57,419 nt of DNA from CAYFZR01 sp964347835 [NCBI: uncultured archaeon] (GTDB lineage Archaea > CAYFZR01), in contig CAYFZR010000053.1 in assembly GCA_964347835.1 (NCBI GenBank), positions 1 through 57,419 on the forward strand, in the 5' to 3' direction. A program made the translations under genes and the position numbers. The notes beneath the pieces were generated by a model. It was not told the origin of the DNA and did not search any database. It saw only the letters and a program-made list of their open reading frames with translations. This document shows, one piece after another, positions 35,757-45,064 of this stretch. Position 1 is the first letter of the stretch. The number at the start of each line of letters is the position of its first letter.

Positions 35757-36764
35757 ATGGAGATCACAAAGGATATAACCTTATCTGCCTATGGCTTGAC
35801 GATTGGAGTCTTTTTGATATTAACTGCGGTCTCAATCTACGGAATTTTTATGCACCCAGAAGAGCCTTATTGGTTTAATAGGGCTACTTTACCCTACACA
35901 TATCTTCTGATCTTGTGCATGATTGTCTGTTTAACCATAGGTCTACTTGATTGGAAATATTCCATGGGATTGACTATATCTGGTCTCCTGATATCAATTT
36001 TGGGAGCAAAAATCATACGTGTAAGCGACCCAATAGTAAACGCCTCATACATAATCTTGTTTTTCGCCCTCATAAGCCTAGTTATAAGATTCTTCAAGAC
36101 TTACTCAGCAGATTTGGATAAGACTATAAGAAGCTATGGTTTTCAACTGATTCATACAGGCACCATCCTCATACTCTTGGGCGCTATATTAAGTACCACG
36201 TTGTCCACAGAAATTGAACATAATTTCCTTGAAGGAACGGTTCTTGACGTAGAAGGTTACTCTATAAAGGTAGATAGATTTGACAAGAAAACCAGTCCGG
36301 CCTTGGTTACAGAAAAAGCGTATATAGAGATATTCAATGGCGAAAAATTAGTTAAAACGGGTGTTGCAGAATTGAGAAACTACAGAGTCCCAAAGTGGGG
36401 TTACTTAACTCATACGCTTATATACAGGACAATACCGATAGATATTCATATTATATTTCAAGGAACCACCTCTTTGCATGGAACAGATTTATACGCTCCT
36501 ATAAAGATTAAGACGATACCATTTGCAAATTTTATTTGGCTTGGGGTATTTTTTTATATAATTGGTGCATTTATGTCTTTTAGAACTACTAAAGAGAAAG
36601 AAATTGAAATTGATTATTTGTTAAGAGAAACTGAACTGGAAAGTTTATTGAATGAATTAAAAATATTAATGGATGAGGAAAAAATAAACAAAGATATGTA
36701 CGAAAAATTAGTAAAAAAATATAAAAAAGAATTGAATTCCGTAAAGAAAAAATTAGTAAGGTGA
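35757..36764 (+). CDS. CcmF C-terminal half-like membrane protein with SHOCT-like tail
   Basis: A 335-residue protein. Four N-terminal helices, then a helix with FQLIHTGTILILLGA like the C-terminal part of CcmF, an outside beta domain with the AYIEIF...AELRNYRVPKWG and HGTDLYAPIKI segments, and a last helix (about 255-275). The end (295-335) is a charged SHOCT-like helix pair (MDEEKINKDMYEKLVKKYKK). It is divergent from the N-terminal half. Recognition relies on layout and segments, so confidence is moderate. Confidence 0.7.
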   Translation: MEITKDITLSAYGLTIGVFLILTAVSIYGIFMHPEEPYWFNRATLPYTYLLILCMIVCLTIGLLDWKYSMGLTISGLLISILGAKIIRVSDPIVNASYIILFFALISLVIRFFKTYSADLDKTIRSYGFQLIHTGTILILLGAILSTTLSTEIEHNFLEGTVLDVEGYSIKVDRFDKKTSPALVTEKAYIEIFNGEKLVKTGVAELRNYRVPKWGYLTHTLIYRTIPIDIHIIFQGTTSLHGTDLYAPIKIKTIPFANFIWLGVFFYIIGAFMSFRTTKEKEIEIDYLLRETELESLLNELKILMDEEKINKDMYEKLVKKYKKELNSVKKKLVR

Positions 36765-36768
36765 TTAT

Positions 36769-37356
36769 GTGGTACTATACCCGCCAGACCTCCCAAATTA
36801 CTACAAGTTTTTTGGTATCTTTCACGGCGCTTCTGTTCCAATGGCAATTGGAGGGTACACCATATGTGTAATAGCAAGTATATTACTGATAATATCTACA
36901 ATATTCGGAGAAAAAACAAGATTTACAAAAATCATGGAAAACAAGGAGAGCGAATTCTATATAACATCCTTGATCGGATCTTTGGTAGGATATTTTGGAT
37001 ATTTAATCGCAGTTTTCACTGGAATTGGAGTATTAAAAGGATACGAGACTTTTCTTTCATTACAAACAATTTCTCCAAAGTTCAGTGGACTAATAGAGGC
37101 GCTAGAAATCACATATATGAAGGAGAGCCTTGTTTTCCTGACATTATTTCTCCTTACAGTTGCATTGATGATTAGACTGCATCTTCATACAAGAAACCCG
37201 GTAAGGAGGATAAGATCACGAACAAGAAGACAAGGAATTCCTTACCGAGTGTTCTTAACAGTGATAATAGAATTTGTTGGATACGGACTTATATGGGTAA
37301 TTTTTCTCCTCTCTTGGGGGATGACTAGAGAATTAATATTCAATTTCTACGTTTAA
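36769..37356 (+). CDS. Membrane protein of unknown function near CcmF
   Basis: A 195-residue protein with four hydrophobic helices, roughly 24-45, 68-88, 118-136 and 167-187. Histidines near the membrane edges (FHGASVP, RLHLHT) could bind haem, but no known motif is seen. It starts at a GTG 4 nt after the AAGGTGA that ends the CcmF C-half gene, so they are co-transcribed. A link to cytochrome assembly is inferred from this. Confidence 0.65.
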   Translation: MVLYPPDLPNYYKFFGIFHGASVPMAIGGYTICVIASILLIISTIFGEKTRFTKIMENKESEFYITSLIGSLVGYFGYLIAVFTGIGVLKGYETFLSLQTISPKFSGLIEALEITYMKESLVFLTLFLLTVALMIRLHLHTRNPVRRIRSRTRRQGIPYRVFLTVIIEFVGYGLIWVIFLLSWGMTRELIFNFYV

Positions 37357-38506
37357 TTTCTTCTAAACTTTTTTTAAGTCTATTGTAGGTCTCTTTTGAT
37401 ATTTTACCTCTTTTGTATCTCTCATTTAACTCTTTTATTTGTTTCCTTACTACTTCCTCTTCTTTTTCTTTTTTTGCTTTGTATTCTTTCCTCAGTTCTC
37501 TATATAACTCCTTCGATATTTCTCCCTTCTCATATTTTTCTTCAAAAATTTTAAGAGATTCGTCTATTTCTTTTGATTCTTCCAACCATCCCTTTTTTTT
37601 GGCATAAAGCAGCAAAATTAATCCAATCACCAGCAAAACAAAAGAAAGCACATAGTATGGTGGAGCAGACTTTAAGAGAGAAATCCTATCTTTGATGCTT
37701 AAACCAAGAGGTGCCTTGAAAATTATAGTAATGGGAGGATTTTGACTTGGAGGAATGTATTCCGCTTTATAAGTTATTAAAATCCCCATCTCATCTTCTT
37801 TTAATTCATAGGGTCTTGGTTCTGCTTTTAAAATTTTTGATTCTCTAGGCAATATTATCTCCGTGGTAACGTCATAGGTTGGAAACGGGTATATGGTCGA
37901 TATCCAATTATAGAGGACCCATACATCCTTATTTTTTAAAATTTCTTCATATTGCCTTGAAAGATCCCTATAAACTTCTTCTGATATCTCACCTCTCTCA
38001 TATTTGTTTTCAAGAGATCTTAGATATTCGTTCAATACATCTGATTTGGTTAAAATATCTCTTCTAGTTTCCTTGACGGTATAAGTGTAGGTCTCATTTG
38101 GTTTCACAGGATATCTAAAGGTGCAGATGATATCTATTCCTTCTTTTTTAACTTCTCTCTTTGTCGGTAACTCTCCTATGGAGTCGTAAATCTTAATATC
38201 CTCGCTATTCAAAGAGAATGTCCAATACCTGCCGTTTATATTCTGTATGCCTGTATTCTTTATTTTAACTTTCTCTTCAGTAATAACCTTACCATCTACA
38301 ACAGTTATCGTTCTATCCATCTTAAGATTAACTTGAGGATAAGTAAGATTGGTCTGGTTTTCCAAAGCGCTCCCCGTAGAAATTGAGACTGTAGATAAAA
38401 TAAATGAGAAAAAAATAAATGAGAATAAAATAGACTTGATTAAATTAAATTTGGGTAAAGTAATTTTTTTTAAAATAATTTTTGGTAAAATAAACTGTAT
38501 TCTCAT
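37340..38506 (-). CDS. Membrane protein with ectodomain and SHOCT-like repeats
   Basis: A 388-residue protein with an N-terminal membrane segment (22-43), an outer domain, a second helix (283-301) and a charged cytoplasmic tail. The tail has two SHOCT-like units (EEKYEKGEISKELYRELRKE and NERYKRGKISKETYNRLKKS) and a third lies in the outer domain (165-186, YERGEISEEVYRDL). The ATG overlaps the stop of the upstream gene by ATGA. Not recognised; a cell-surface or envelope role is likely. Confidence 0.65.
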   Translation of the reverse strand: MRIQFILPKIILKKITLPKFNLIKSILFSFIFFSFILSTVSISTGSALENQTNLTYPQVNLKMDRTITVVDGKVITEEKVKIKNTGIQNINGRYWTFSLNSEDIKIYDSIGELPTKREVKKEGIDIICTFRYPVKPNETYTYTVKETRRDILTKSDVLNEYLRSLENKYERGEISEEVYRDLSRQYEEILKNKDVWVLYNWISTIYPFPTYDVTTEIILPRESKILKAEPRPYELKEDEMGILITYKAEYIPPSQNPPITIIFKAPLGLSIKDRISLLKSAPPYYVLSFVLLVIGLILLLYAKKKGWLEESKEIDESLKIFEEKYEKGEISKELYRELRKEYKAKKEKEEEVVRKQIKELNERYKRGKISKETYNRLKKSLEEIKRRN

Positions 38507-39399
38507 CTTTTTCTCCTCATCTTTTTTTCAATATTCTTTAACTCTTTTTCTATGTCTTTCCTTCTTTTTTCGTATATCTCCTCTGATATTTTGTTAGATT
38601 TGAACTCTTCTTCGAGTCTATCTATTTTTGATTTGATTGCCTTATTTTTTGCTTGGAGTATTGCGATGTCTAATCCTTCCCTCTTATAAAAATAAAAAAT
38701 CAAGTAAATAATGAATAAAACTGAAAATGCCATCAAATATAGGTATATTTCTCTTTTTTTCTTCTCTATGAGATTAAAATTACCGTAATCTACGAAAAGG
38801 TACTCAAATGAATTTTTACTTATTTTTGTTATCTTATAATGAAGGTACCATGTTTCACCGATTTGAATAGGATTTCCATTTTTAACTCTTGGTTGGTTGT
38901 TTGGAGGTAATTGTATGAAAGTCACAAGAGAAAATCTCGCTAAGTTTAAGGGAGGAATTAGTATCCTGCCTGAGTTATATTTCCCCACGGGAAAGAAAAG
39001 AAAAAGAACATCTTTCCTTTCTGGATTAATTTTATAAACGTATTCTAATGTAATAGTTCGAAATTCCCCCATAACAAAATTTTCTAGTGAAAATGTTATC
39101 TCAGAGTTCCTCATCTCATAATCTATTTTCTGTTTTACGTCTCTGTTTGCATATAGTCTTACCATGTCTGTTTTAGTCGGTAATTTGTAGGAAATATTCG
39201 TCTTGTTGCTCTTTCCGTGGACATAAAAGATGTTATCGGTCTCCCTAGCAAAAACTGTACTCTCATCCATAAAAATGATTTCCAAAGTCGAGTTCAAGGC
39301 AACAATTACTGGTTTACCAAATTCAGGCGCTTTTTCCAAGCAAAAAATCGGCAAAATTAGGGATAAAAAGAAAAATCCGAAAAAAAAGTGCTTCAACAT
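38503..39399 (-). CDS. Membrane protein with ectodomain and SHOCT-like tail
   Basis: A 298-residue protein built like its downstream neighbour: signal segment (3-20), an outer beta-rich domain (21-215), one membrane helix (218-238), and a charged SHOCT-like tail (EEEFKSNKISEEIYEKRRKD). It overlaps the thioredoxin reductase gene by 7 nt and the next membrane protein gene by 4 nt, so all are co-transcribed. Function unknown. Confidence 0.65.
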   Translation of the reverse strand: MLKHFFFGFFFLSLILPIFCLEKAPEFGKPVIVALNSTLEIIFMDESTVFARETDNIFYVHGKSNKTNISYKLPTKTDMVRLYANRDVKQKIDYEMRNSEITFSLENFVMGEFRTITLEYVYKINPERKDVLFLFFPVGKYNSGRILIPPLNLARFSLVTFIQLPPNNQPRVKNGNPIQIGETWYLHYKITKISKNSFEYLFVDYGNFNLIEKKKREIYLYLMAFSVLFIIYLIFYFYKREGLDIAILQAKNKAIKSKIDRLEEEFKSNKISEEIYEKRRKDIEKELKNIEKKMRRKR

Positions 39400-40337
39400 G
39401 GTTCGCCCAGCACATTCCTGTTAAATTCACAGCAATAATTATAGGCATTAATAGCCGCTATTGTGGCTTCGCCCATTGCAACTGTTAACTGCATCACTCC
39501 TCCAGTAACATCGCCGCAAGCAAAAACTCCATCCTTGTTTGTTCTCATATCTGGATCAACCAGAATGAATCCTTTCTTATCAACCTTTATACCAGCCTTT
39601 TTGGCGATCTCACTGTTTGGCGCCTTTCCAGATTGTATGAATATACCGTCTGTTTCAATAATGTATTCTTTTTCCTTGTCTTGAACCAAAACACCCTCTA
39701 CATGGGTACTTCCCAAAATCTCTTTAACTCCTGTGTTCCAAAGAGTTTCTACACTACTATTTTCCAACCATCTTTGCATCAGAGATTCTCCTGCTGTTGC
39801 CAAGAGTTTTTCCCCTTTTACCAATAACTTGACCTCAGATGCTATCTTTTCTAAAGTTAGTGCACCTAAAACCGCAGGCATGGTCCTTCCAACCATTACA
39901 ACCCTCTTACCTTTGAAAAAAGGCGCATCGCATACTGTACAATAACTTACGCCTCTTCCTGTAAGAGATTTTTCTCCTGGAACTCCTAATTCTTTGGGTC
40001 TAACTCCTGAGGCAATTATGGATGATTTTGACTTGTAAGACCTTTTTTCACTTTTTACGATTATGTAATTATCCTCAAAAACAATTTCTGTTGCCATTTC
40101 AGGAGATTTTATAATGGCGCCGCAATTTTCTGCGTGTTTTTTTATCTTTAGAGAAAGTTCATGTCCGGTTATTGATTCAAAACCGGGATAATTCTCTATC
40201 CTCCCGCTGAGATTCATCTGCCCACCAGCCATCTCTGACTCTAGAACTACCGTATGAAGTTCCCCTCTTACACCGTATATTGCAGCGGTCAAACCCGCTG
40301 GTCCCCCTCCTATAACTAACAAATCACAAACTTCCAT
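39393..40337 (-). CDS. Thioredoxin reductase-like flavoprotein without NADPH motifs
   Basis: A 314-residue protein of the TrxB fold. FAD site VIGGGPAGLTAAIYG at the N-terminus; redox pair SYCTVCDAPF (Cys133 and Cys136); late FAD motif FACGDVTGG. The expected pyridine-nucleotide loop GGGDSA reads GRTMPA (150-155), and HRR is VKGE. This fits the deazaflavin (F420)-dependent thioredoxin reductases better than NADPH enzymes. Start at 40337 has GAGGAATAAAT upstream. It follows HMG-CoA reductase by 13 nt. Confidence 0.85.
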   Translation of the reverse strand: MEVCDLLVIGGGPAGLTAAIYGVRGELHTVVLESEMAGGQMNLSGRIENYPGFESITGHELSLKIKKHAENCGAIIKSPEMATEIVFEDNYIIVKSEKRSYKSKSSIIASGVRPKELGVPGEKSLTGRGVSYCTVCDAPFFKGKRVVMVGRTMPAVLGALTLEKIASEVKLLVKGEKLLATAGESLMQRWLENSSVETLWNTGVKEILGSTHVEGVLVQDKEKEYIIETDGIFIQSGKAPNSEIAKKAGIKVDKKGFILVDPDMRTNKDGVFACGDVTGGVMQLTVAMGEATIAAINAYNYCCEFNRNVLGEPC

Positions 40338-40350
40338 ATTTATTCCTCCT

Positions 40351-41562
40351 CTATTCTCCCCTGGCCAAATACCTATGAGAAAACGCAAGTTCCTTTGCTG
40401 CTAAGGCCCCAATTAACGATATTTCTCCTGCTAATACTCCTGTCGCAATTATCTCTGCTAATTTTTTAGTATTTTCACCAGCCAGTCCTCCTTCTATTCC
40501 AAGGATCTTCAGACACTCTCTCTGAGTCTCTAGTCTTGTACCACCTCCGACAGTACCAACTTCTAGCGCTGGAATAGTAACTGAAATGTAAACACCATCT
40601 TCATCTCTCTCTACAAGAGTGAAACCTTGACTTCCCTCCACAACTTGGGCGATGTCTTGTCCAGTCGCCAAAAACATCGCTGCAATGATATTGGCAAAAT
40701 GGGCATTAAATCCATAAGAAGCTGCCAAACCTGATCCGATAAGGTTTTTTCTATAGTTTACTTCTGCTAATAAATTAGAAGAAGTGTTTAATCCCTCTTT
40801 AATCGCTTCTTCAGATATAAATGCTTCAGCGATAACTGTTTTCCCCCTGCCAAGAATCAAATTTAAGGCTGATGGTTTTTTGTCAACGCATAGATTTCCA
40901 GACAAAGATATGCATTTAATAGGAAAGTTTTTTTCAATAAAATCAACACATTTATCAGTCGCGATAGTTACCATATTCATACCCATGGCGTCTTTTGTGT
41001 CGTAAGAAAATCTTAGGAACACAGTCCTGCCAACTATCCATGCGCGCACATCTTTAAGTTCTCCATGTCTTGTTGTGCTTTCAGCCTCTCTCTTTAAATT
41101 ATCAAAGTTTTCATATACCCATTCTTTAAATTTAATAGCCTGTTGAAGGTTTTTTGCCTGAAAAACAGGTGCTCTAGTCATTTTATCTTCAAGTATTTTG
41201 GTATGTGAGCCTCCAGAGGCATTAATTATGGTGCAACCTCTGTTTACGGAAGCAACTAATGCGCCTTCGGTTGTTGCCAGAGGTAGATAAAATTCTCCTT
41301 TTGCATAATCTCCATTTATTCTTATAGGTCCTGCAATGCCTAAGGGAACCTGTACGGCTCCTATCATATGTTCAATATTAAAATGAGAAGCTATTTTGGC
41401 ATTTATAATAAAACTACCTATATTTCTCAAGTCTATATTCAATATCTCTTCTAGATACTTCCTTCTAATATTGACGGCTTCGCTATGGGAGACAAATTTT
41501 TCGAGTTCATGCGTCTTTATTTTACCTTCTATCAACTCTTTGAGAAGTTTCAATTCCTTCAC
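40351..41562 (-). CDS. hmgA: HMG-CoA reductase, class I
   Basis: Makes mevalonate for isoprenoid membrane lipids. The 403 residues carry ENMIGAVQVPLGIAGPI-like segment (MIGAVQVPLGIAGP), EGALVASVNRG, DAMGMNMVT, GQDIAQVVEGSQG and GTVGGGT. The C-terminal catalytic histidine is in FSHRYLARGE. Its start overlaps the upstream regulator gene by ATGA, so the regulator probably controls lipid synthesis. Confidence 0.97.
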   Translation of the reverse strand: MKELKLLKELIEGKIKTHELEKFVSHSEAVNIRRKYLEEILNIDLRNIGSFIINAKIASHFNIEHMIGAVQVPLGIAGPIRINGDYAKGEFYLPLATTEGALVASVNRGCTIINASGGSHTKILEDKMTRAPVFQAKNLQQAIKFKEWVYENFDNLKREAESTTRHGELKDVRAWIVGRTVFLRFSYDTKDAMGMNMVTIATDKCVDFIEKNFPIKCISLSGNLCVDKKPSALNLILGRGKTVIAEAFISEEAIKEGLNTSSNLLAEVNYRKNLIGSGLAASYGFNAHFANIIAAMFLATGQDIAQVVEGSQGFTLVERDEDGVYISVTIPALEVGTVGGGTRLETQRECLKILGIEGGLAGENTKKLAEIIATGVLAGEISLIGALAAKELAFSHRYLARGE

Positions 41563-42266
41563 CCAATCTTTCTAAGGTTTTTAACCAACATATCCAAAGG
41601 CAAACGAGAAATAATTAAAGGTATCTTCTCTATCTCCGCTATTCTTAAACCAAGTTCGTCCATCTTCTCTACTCCATGGAGTATTACCACACCTGGCTTC
41701 ATAGGAGAGACCCTTATCGCTACCATAGGTGATCTACCTGCAGTAACCTGAGTAAAAATAAGGGCTCTTCTACTCGTCCATCCATACAACCTTATGAACT
41801 CATCTGAAGAAAATTCTAAAATCGCCTTTAGACTATTGATTATGGTGTACCCATATAATTCTCTTGATAACTGATCTCTATTTGCGAGCAATTCTCCGTT
41901 TATTGCCTCTAGAACTTCAGAAACCTTTACAGGAATACTAAATTCTTTGATGTCTATGATTGCTTCAGTTTTTACTTTGCCGATCAACAAAGATTCGAAA
42001 GCCTTTGTTATTTCCCCACCTCTCTTATAATCTATTTCGATCAGAGCATTTACAATCTTCTTTATTACTGATGCTCCGGGAGATTTTCTCCTACCGCTTT
42101 CGTAATCGCTTATCACCGAAGGATGAGTGTCAAGGTGTCTGGCTAAGTCGGTTTGGGTTATCTCAAATATCTCTCTCCATTTTTTTAAGGTCTTTCCAGG
42201 CTCATTGGATAATGTTATCTCACCTGCCATTTCTTTCGCCAGTTTTTCAGCGGCACTACTTATCAT
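41559..42266 (-). CDS. XRE-family transcriptional regulator (COG1709 type)
   Basis: About 235 residues. An N-terminal helix-turn-helix (WREIFEITQTDLARHL, then THPSVISDYESGRR) is followed by a larger domain with RLYGWTSRRALIFTQVTAG and VVILHGVEKMDELGLRIAE. It is coupled by ATGA to hmgA, a common pairing in archaea as I recall it. I prefer the ATG at 42266 with GGGGG upstream, but the ATG at 42278 could be used leaderless. Confidence 0.85.
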   Translation of the reverse strand: MISSAAEKLAKEMAGEITLSNEPGKTLKKWREIFEITQTDLARHLDTHPSVISDYESGRRKSPGASVIKKIVNALIEIDYKRGGEITKAFESLLIGKVKTEAIIDIKEFSIPVKVSEVLEAINGELLANRDQLSRELYGYTIINSLKAILEFSSDEFIRLYGWTSRRALIFTQVTAGRSPMVAIRVSPMKPGVVILHGVEKMDELGLRIAEIEKIPLIISRLPLDMLVKNLRKIG

Positions 42267-42369
42267 ATAAGCCCCCATATATTCGTCATTCGTCGGAGTT
42301 ATATCATTTTCGTTTCAAAGCGAGGGTTTTTTATAGTACTAAGATACTGAATTCTCTTTGTGTTGAAAG

Positions 42370-43515
42370 ATGAAACGGTTTTGCTTTTTTATGGTGATTA
42401 TTCTTGGACAAGTAGCATTGTCGTATGATTACAGAATCGAGGATTGCAACATTCTTGCTGATGTCGGCGAAAATGGAACGGTTAGTGAAGTCGTAAATAT
42501 CGCTCTCATAAACACAGGCAATACCTCCATGGAAAAAATCAATTACACAATTCCAAACATAATCTCAGACGTACTCCTTCAAAAAACTTCTAAAAAAATC
42601 TCCAAATACAGTGTATCAACTAGTGAATGGAGTTCAATAATAACGTTTTATTTTGATTCACCTTTAGAAAAGGGCGATTCAGTTAAAATAGCCTTAAAAT
42701 TCAAAGCAAAGGGGTTGATTGGAAAGCTTGGAGAGAATTTTATATTTAGGTTTAGTTATACTCCTGCCCCAAAAATAGACTCTCTAAGATTAACCGTACT
42801 ACTACCAAGAGATATGCTAATGTTCGGAGCCTTGACCGAAAATGCTCCACCACCCTTCAATCCTACGCCTGATCAAATGTACATAGATACTGATACTTAC
42901 AGAAGTGTCCTCGTATGGAACTGGAAAGATCTGAGTGATTTGGAGAACGTAAACGCCTTCGTTATATTTAGCCCCACAAAGCCTTTACCAATCAAGACAG
43001 GAATTCCATTTTATATATACATGGTATTTGGTCTTGTGGTCTTGGTCTTCTTAGGCTTTTTATTTACGTATCATGGAAGGTTCGTACAGTTAAGAACGGA
43101 GTTAGACTACCATATAGGACAGGTTAAAGATTTGGTGAGGCATAGAGAGGGGGGGAATGATTTAAAAGAAATCAATGAAATTAATCTCCTAAAAGAGGAG
43201 TTGAAAGAGAAAGAATCTATAATAGAGGAGTTGATGAACAAAATTGAGAGGGGTGAACCAAGCATTACGCTAACGCTGTTGAAAGGAGATGAGAAGATAG
43301 TAATGGAGGAGATTATGGAGAGAAAAGAGATAACTCAAAAAGATCTACAAGAAATAACTGGATTTTCCAAGGCTAAACTGAGCAGATTAATAACCGAATT
43401 AGAAGTACGGGGTCTAATTCGGAAGGAGAGATGGGGCAAAACCAACATGATATACCTCTCAGAACGCTTCGAAGTGAATGATAATAATACAGATGCTGAT
43501 AGGACAGATTCATAA
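42370..43515 (+). CDS. Membrane-anchored winged-helix regulator
   Basis: A 381-residue protein with a signal segment (3-18), an outer domain (20-205), a single membrane helix (213-233), a coiled coil (264-292) and a C-terminal winged helix (305-365: QKDLQEITGFSKAKLSRLIT, then GLIRKERWGKTNMIY). This lets an outside signal reach DNA directly. The next gene, a CWB2-repeat surface protein, overlaps its end or starts right after it. A role in sensing the envelope is inferred. Confidence 0.8.
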   Translation: MKRFCFFMVIILGQVALSYDYRIEDCNILADVGENGTVSEVVNIALINTGNTSMEKINYTIPNIISDVLLQKTSKKISKYSVSTSEWSSIITFYFDSPLEKGDSVKIALKFKAKGLIGKLGENFIFRFSYTPAPKIDSLRLTVLLPRDMLMFGALTENAPPPFNPTPDQMYIDTDTYRSVLVWNWKDLSDLENVNAFVIFSPTKPLPIKTGIPFYIYMVFGLVVLVFLGFLFTYHGRFVQLRTELDYHIGQVKDLVRHREGGNDLKEINEINLLKEELKEKESIIEELMNKIERGEPSITLTLLKGDEKIVMEEIMERKEITQKDLQEITGFSKAKLSRLITELEVRGLIRKERWGKTNMIYLSERFEVNDNNTDADRTDS

Positions 43516-43516
43516 G

Positions 43517-45064
43517 GTGATAAAAATTAGGTTCTCAATTTCTATTATTATACCTCTCATTATGCTTATTTTCATACCAATTGTCTCTTTCTCCCAAAAT
43601 ATAATATTGGTCACTGAAGATCCCTTTGCAGATGCCTTGGTAGGATCTTCTGCATCAGTATTCTCCTCCACCCCTATTTTGGTGACTTCAAATAACTTCT
43701 TAGATTGGAGGTTAGTTTATGTGTTGCAACAGATGAAGCCTGAGAAACTATTTATCATAGGCGGACCAGTTGCGGTTTCAAATAATATCGAAGAAGAACT
43801 CAAAAAATACGTGCGCATAGAAAGAATTTGGGGTCCCACAAGATTTGAAACAGCCCAAAAGGTTGCTCTAAAATTCTGGAATAAGGGATCTAATACAGTG
43901 GTAATGAGTTATGGAGATAGTTTTGCAGATTCTCTGGTTGCATCTTCTCTTGCATCAAAATTAGGGGTTCCCCTACTTTATGTAAGACCATTAAGGTCTA
44001 TCGAATTAGATCCAAGTAAGATATACCGTAGATACAAAGATGGAACAGTAACCCTTTATGATGTTGGAACAGGAAATGAACTCGGGACATTCTCTGGAGA
44101 CCAGGTGACTGAGAGAGAAAATAAGATTATAATATACTCTTCAAGACCTATTGACCGCGATGCCGGAAAGACACTAATGAAACTAGGTGTTAAACGTGCA
44201 ATTTTAGTAGGAGAGCCAGAAAGAGCCATGGAAGATGCAGAAACAGATCTAGTTAAGTTAGGAATAAATGTAGAAAGATATCCCCCAAGATCTCCTTTTG
44301 AGACCAGTGAGGTATTAATAAGAAGTTTTATGTCAAAAAAAGATATGAGAATGATGGTAGTAGATGTTAACGATAAACCACTAACTGGAACAGCACTCAG
44401 TGGAGAATTGGGAATGATGGTATTGCTTAGAGAAGATACCCTTGTTAGTGATGACTACAAATTCTTGAAAGATGTTAATACTCGAAAAGTATGTCTCCTC
44501 GGAGTGGATGGAGATGCTGACAATATGCTAAAATGGTACGGATATAAGGTGAGCCGTGTATTAATAAAAGATCCCATAGAGGCATCCATAAACACAATGT
44601 CAAATCAGATCCTCCTGTACGAAAGTCTTTCCAATCTTTTGACAAATTCTAGTGAAGATGAAAGAAACTTGTATCAAAAACTATCGAGAGAAGCGGATGA
44701 AATAGATCGGAAAATAATCTCCATGATAGGGGATAAAGTTAAATTGGAAGAGAATTTTGAAAATGGGGAAATAGATTTTACTGAATATTTAATAAATAAA
44801 AAAGCTATCGAAAGCGAGATTGAAACACTAAACCATAATAAAAGAGACTTAGAGGAAAAAAGAGCAGAAATATTGCGAAATATTGAGAATGAAATGCTTA
44901 AGAAGTTACAGACAGAGAACACGATAGATGAAACCCTATCGGAATTAACTAGGCGAGGATTTTTGATTTTTGATGTTGCATTATCTAAAGAAGATATAAA
45001 AGGCGTGCTTGAGGCGAATGAATCCCACTATCTTAGGAATTTTATGGGAAGAGAAATCTCCTGA
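43517..45064 (+). CDS. Secreted protein with cell-wall-binding type 2 (CWB2) repeats
   Basis: About 515 residues. A signal segment (IKIRFSISIIIPLIMLIFIP) leads into CWB2-like repeats: DPFADALVGSSASV, IGGPVAVSNNIEEEL, IWGPTRFETAQKVA, then GDSFADSLVASSLAS. The C-terminal half is a charged helical stretch with a SHOCT-like piece (ENGEIDFTEYLINKKAIE). The start is uncertain: a GTG at 43517 just after the upstream stop, or the ATG at 43493 within it. CWB2 is best known in Gram-positive walls; here it may bind an archaeal surface polymer. Confidence 0.75.
   Translation: MIKIRFSISIIIPLIMLIFIPIVSFSQNIILVTEDPFADALVGSSASVFSSTPILVTSNNFLDWRLVYVLQQMKPEKLFIIGGPVAVSNNIEEELKKYVRIERIWGPTRFETAQKVALKFWNKGSNTVVMSYGDSFADSLVASSLASKLGVPLLYVRPLRSIELDPSKIYRRYKDGTVTLYDVGTGNELGTFSGDQVTERENKIIIYSSRPIDRDAGKTLMKLGVKRAILVGEPERAMEDAETDLVKLGINVERYPPRSPFETSEVLIRSFMSKKDMRMMVVDVNDKPLTGTALSGELGMMVLLREDTLVSDDYKFLKDVNTRKVCLLGVDGDADNMLKWYGYKVSRVLIKDPIEASINTMSNQILLYESLSNLLTNSSEDERNLYQKLSREADEIDRKIISMIGDKVKLEENFENGEIDFTEYLINKKAIESEIETLNHNKRDLEEKRAEILRNIENEMLKKLQTENTIDETLSELTRRGFLIFDVALSKEDIKGVLEANESHYLRNFMGREIS

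Noticed and set aside
36864-37175. Overlapping frame inside the four-helix membrane protein gene
   Set aside because: It is a shadow in another frame with basic, low-complexity composition and no start signals.
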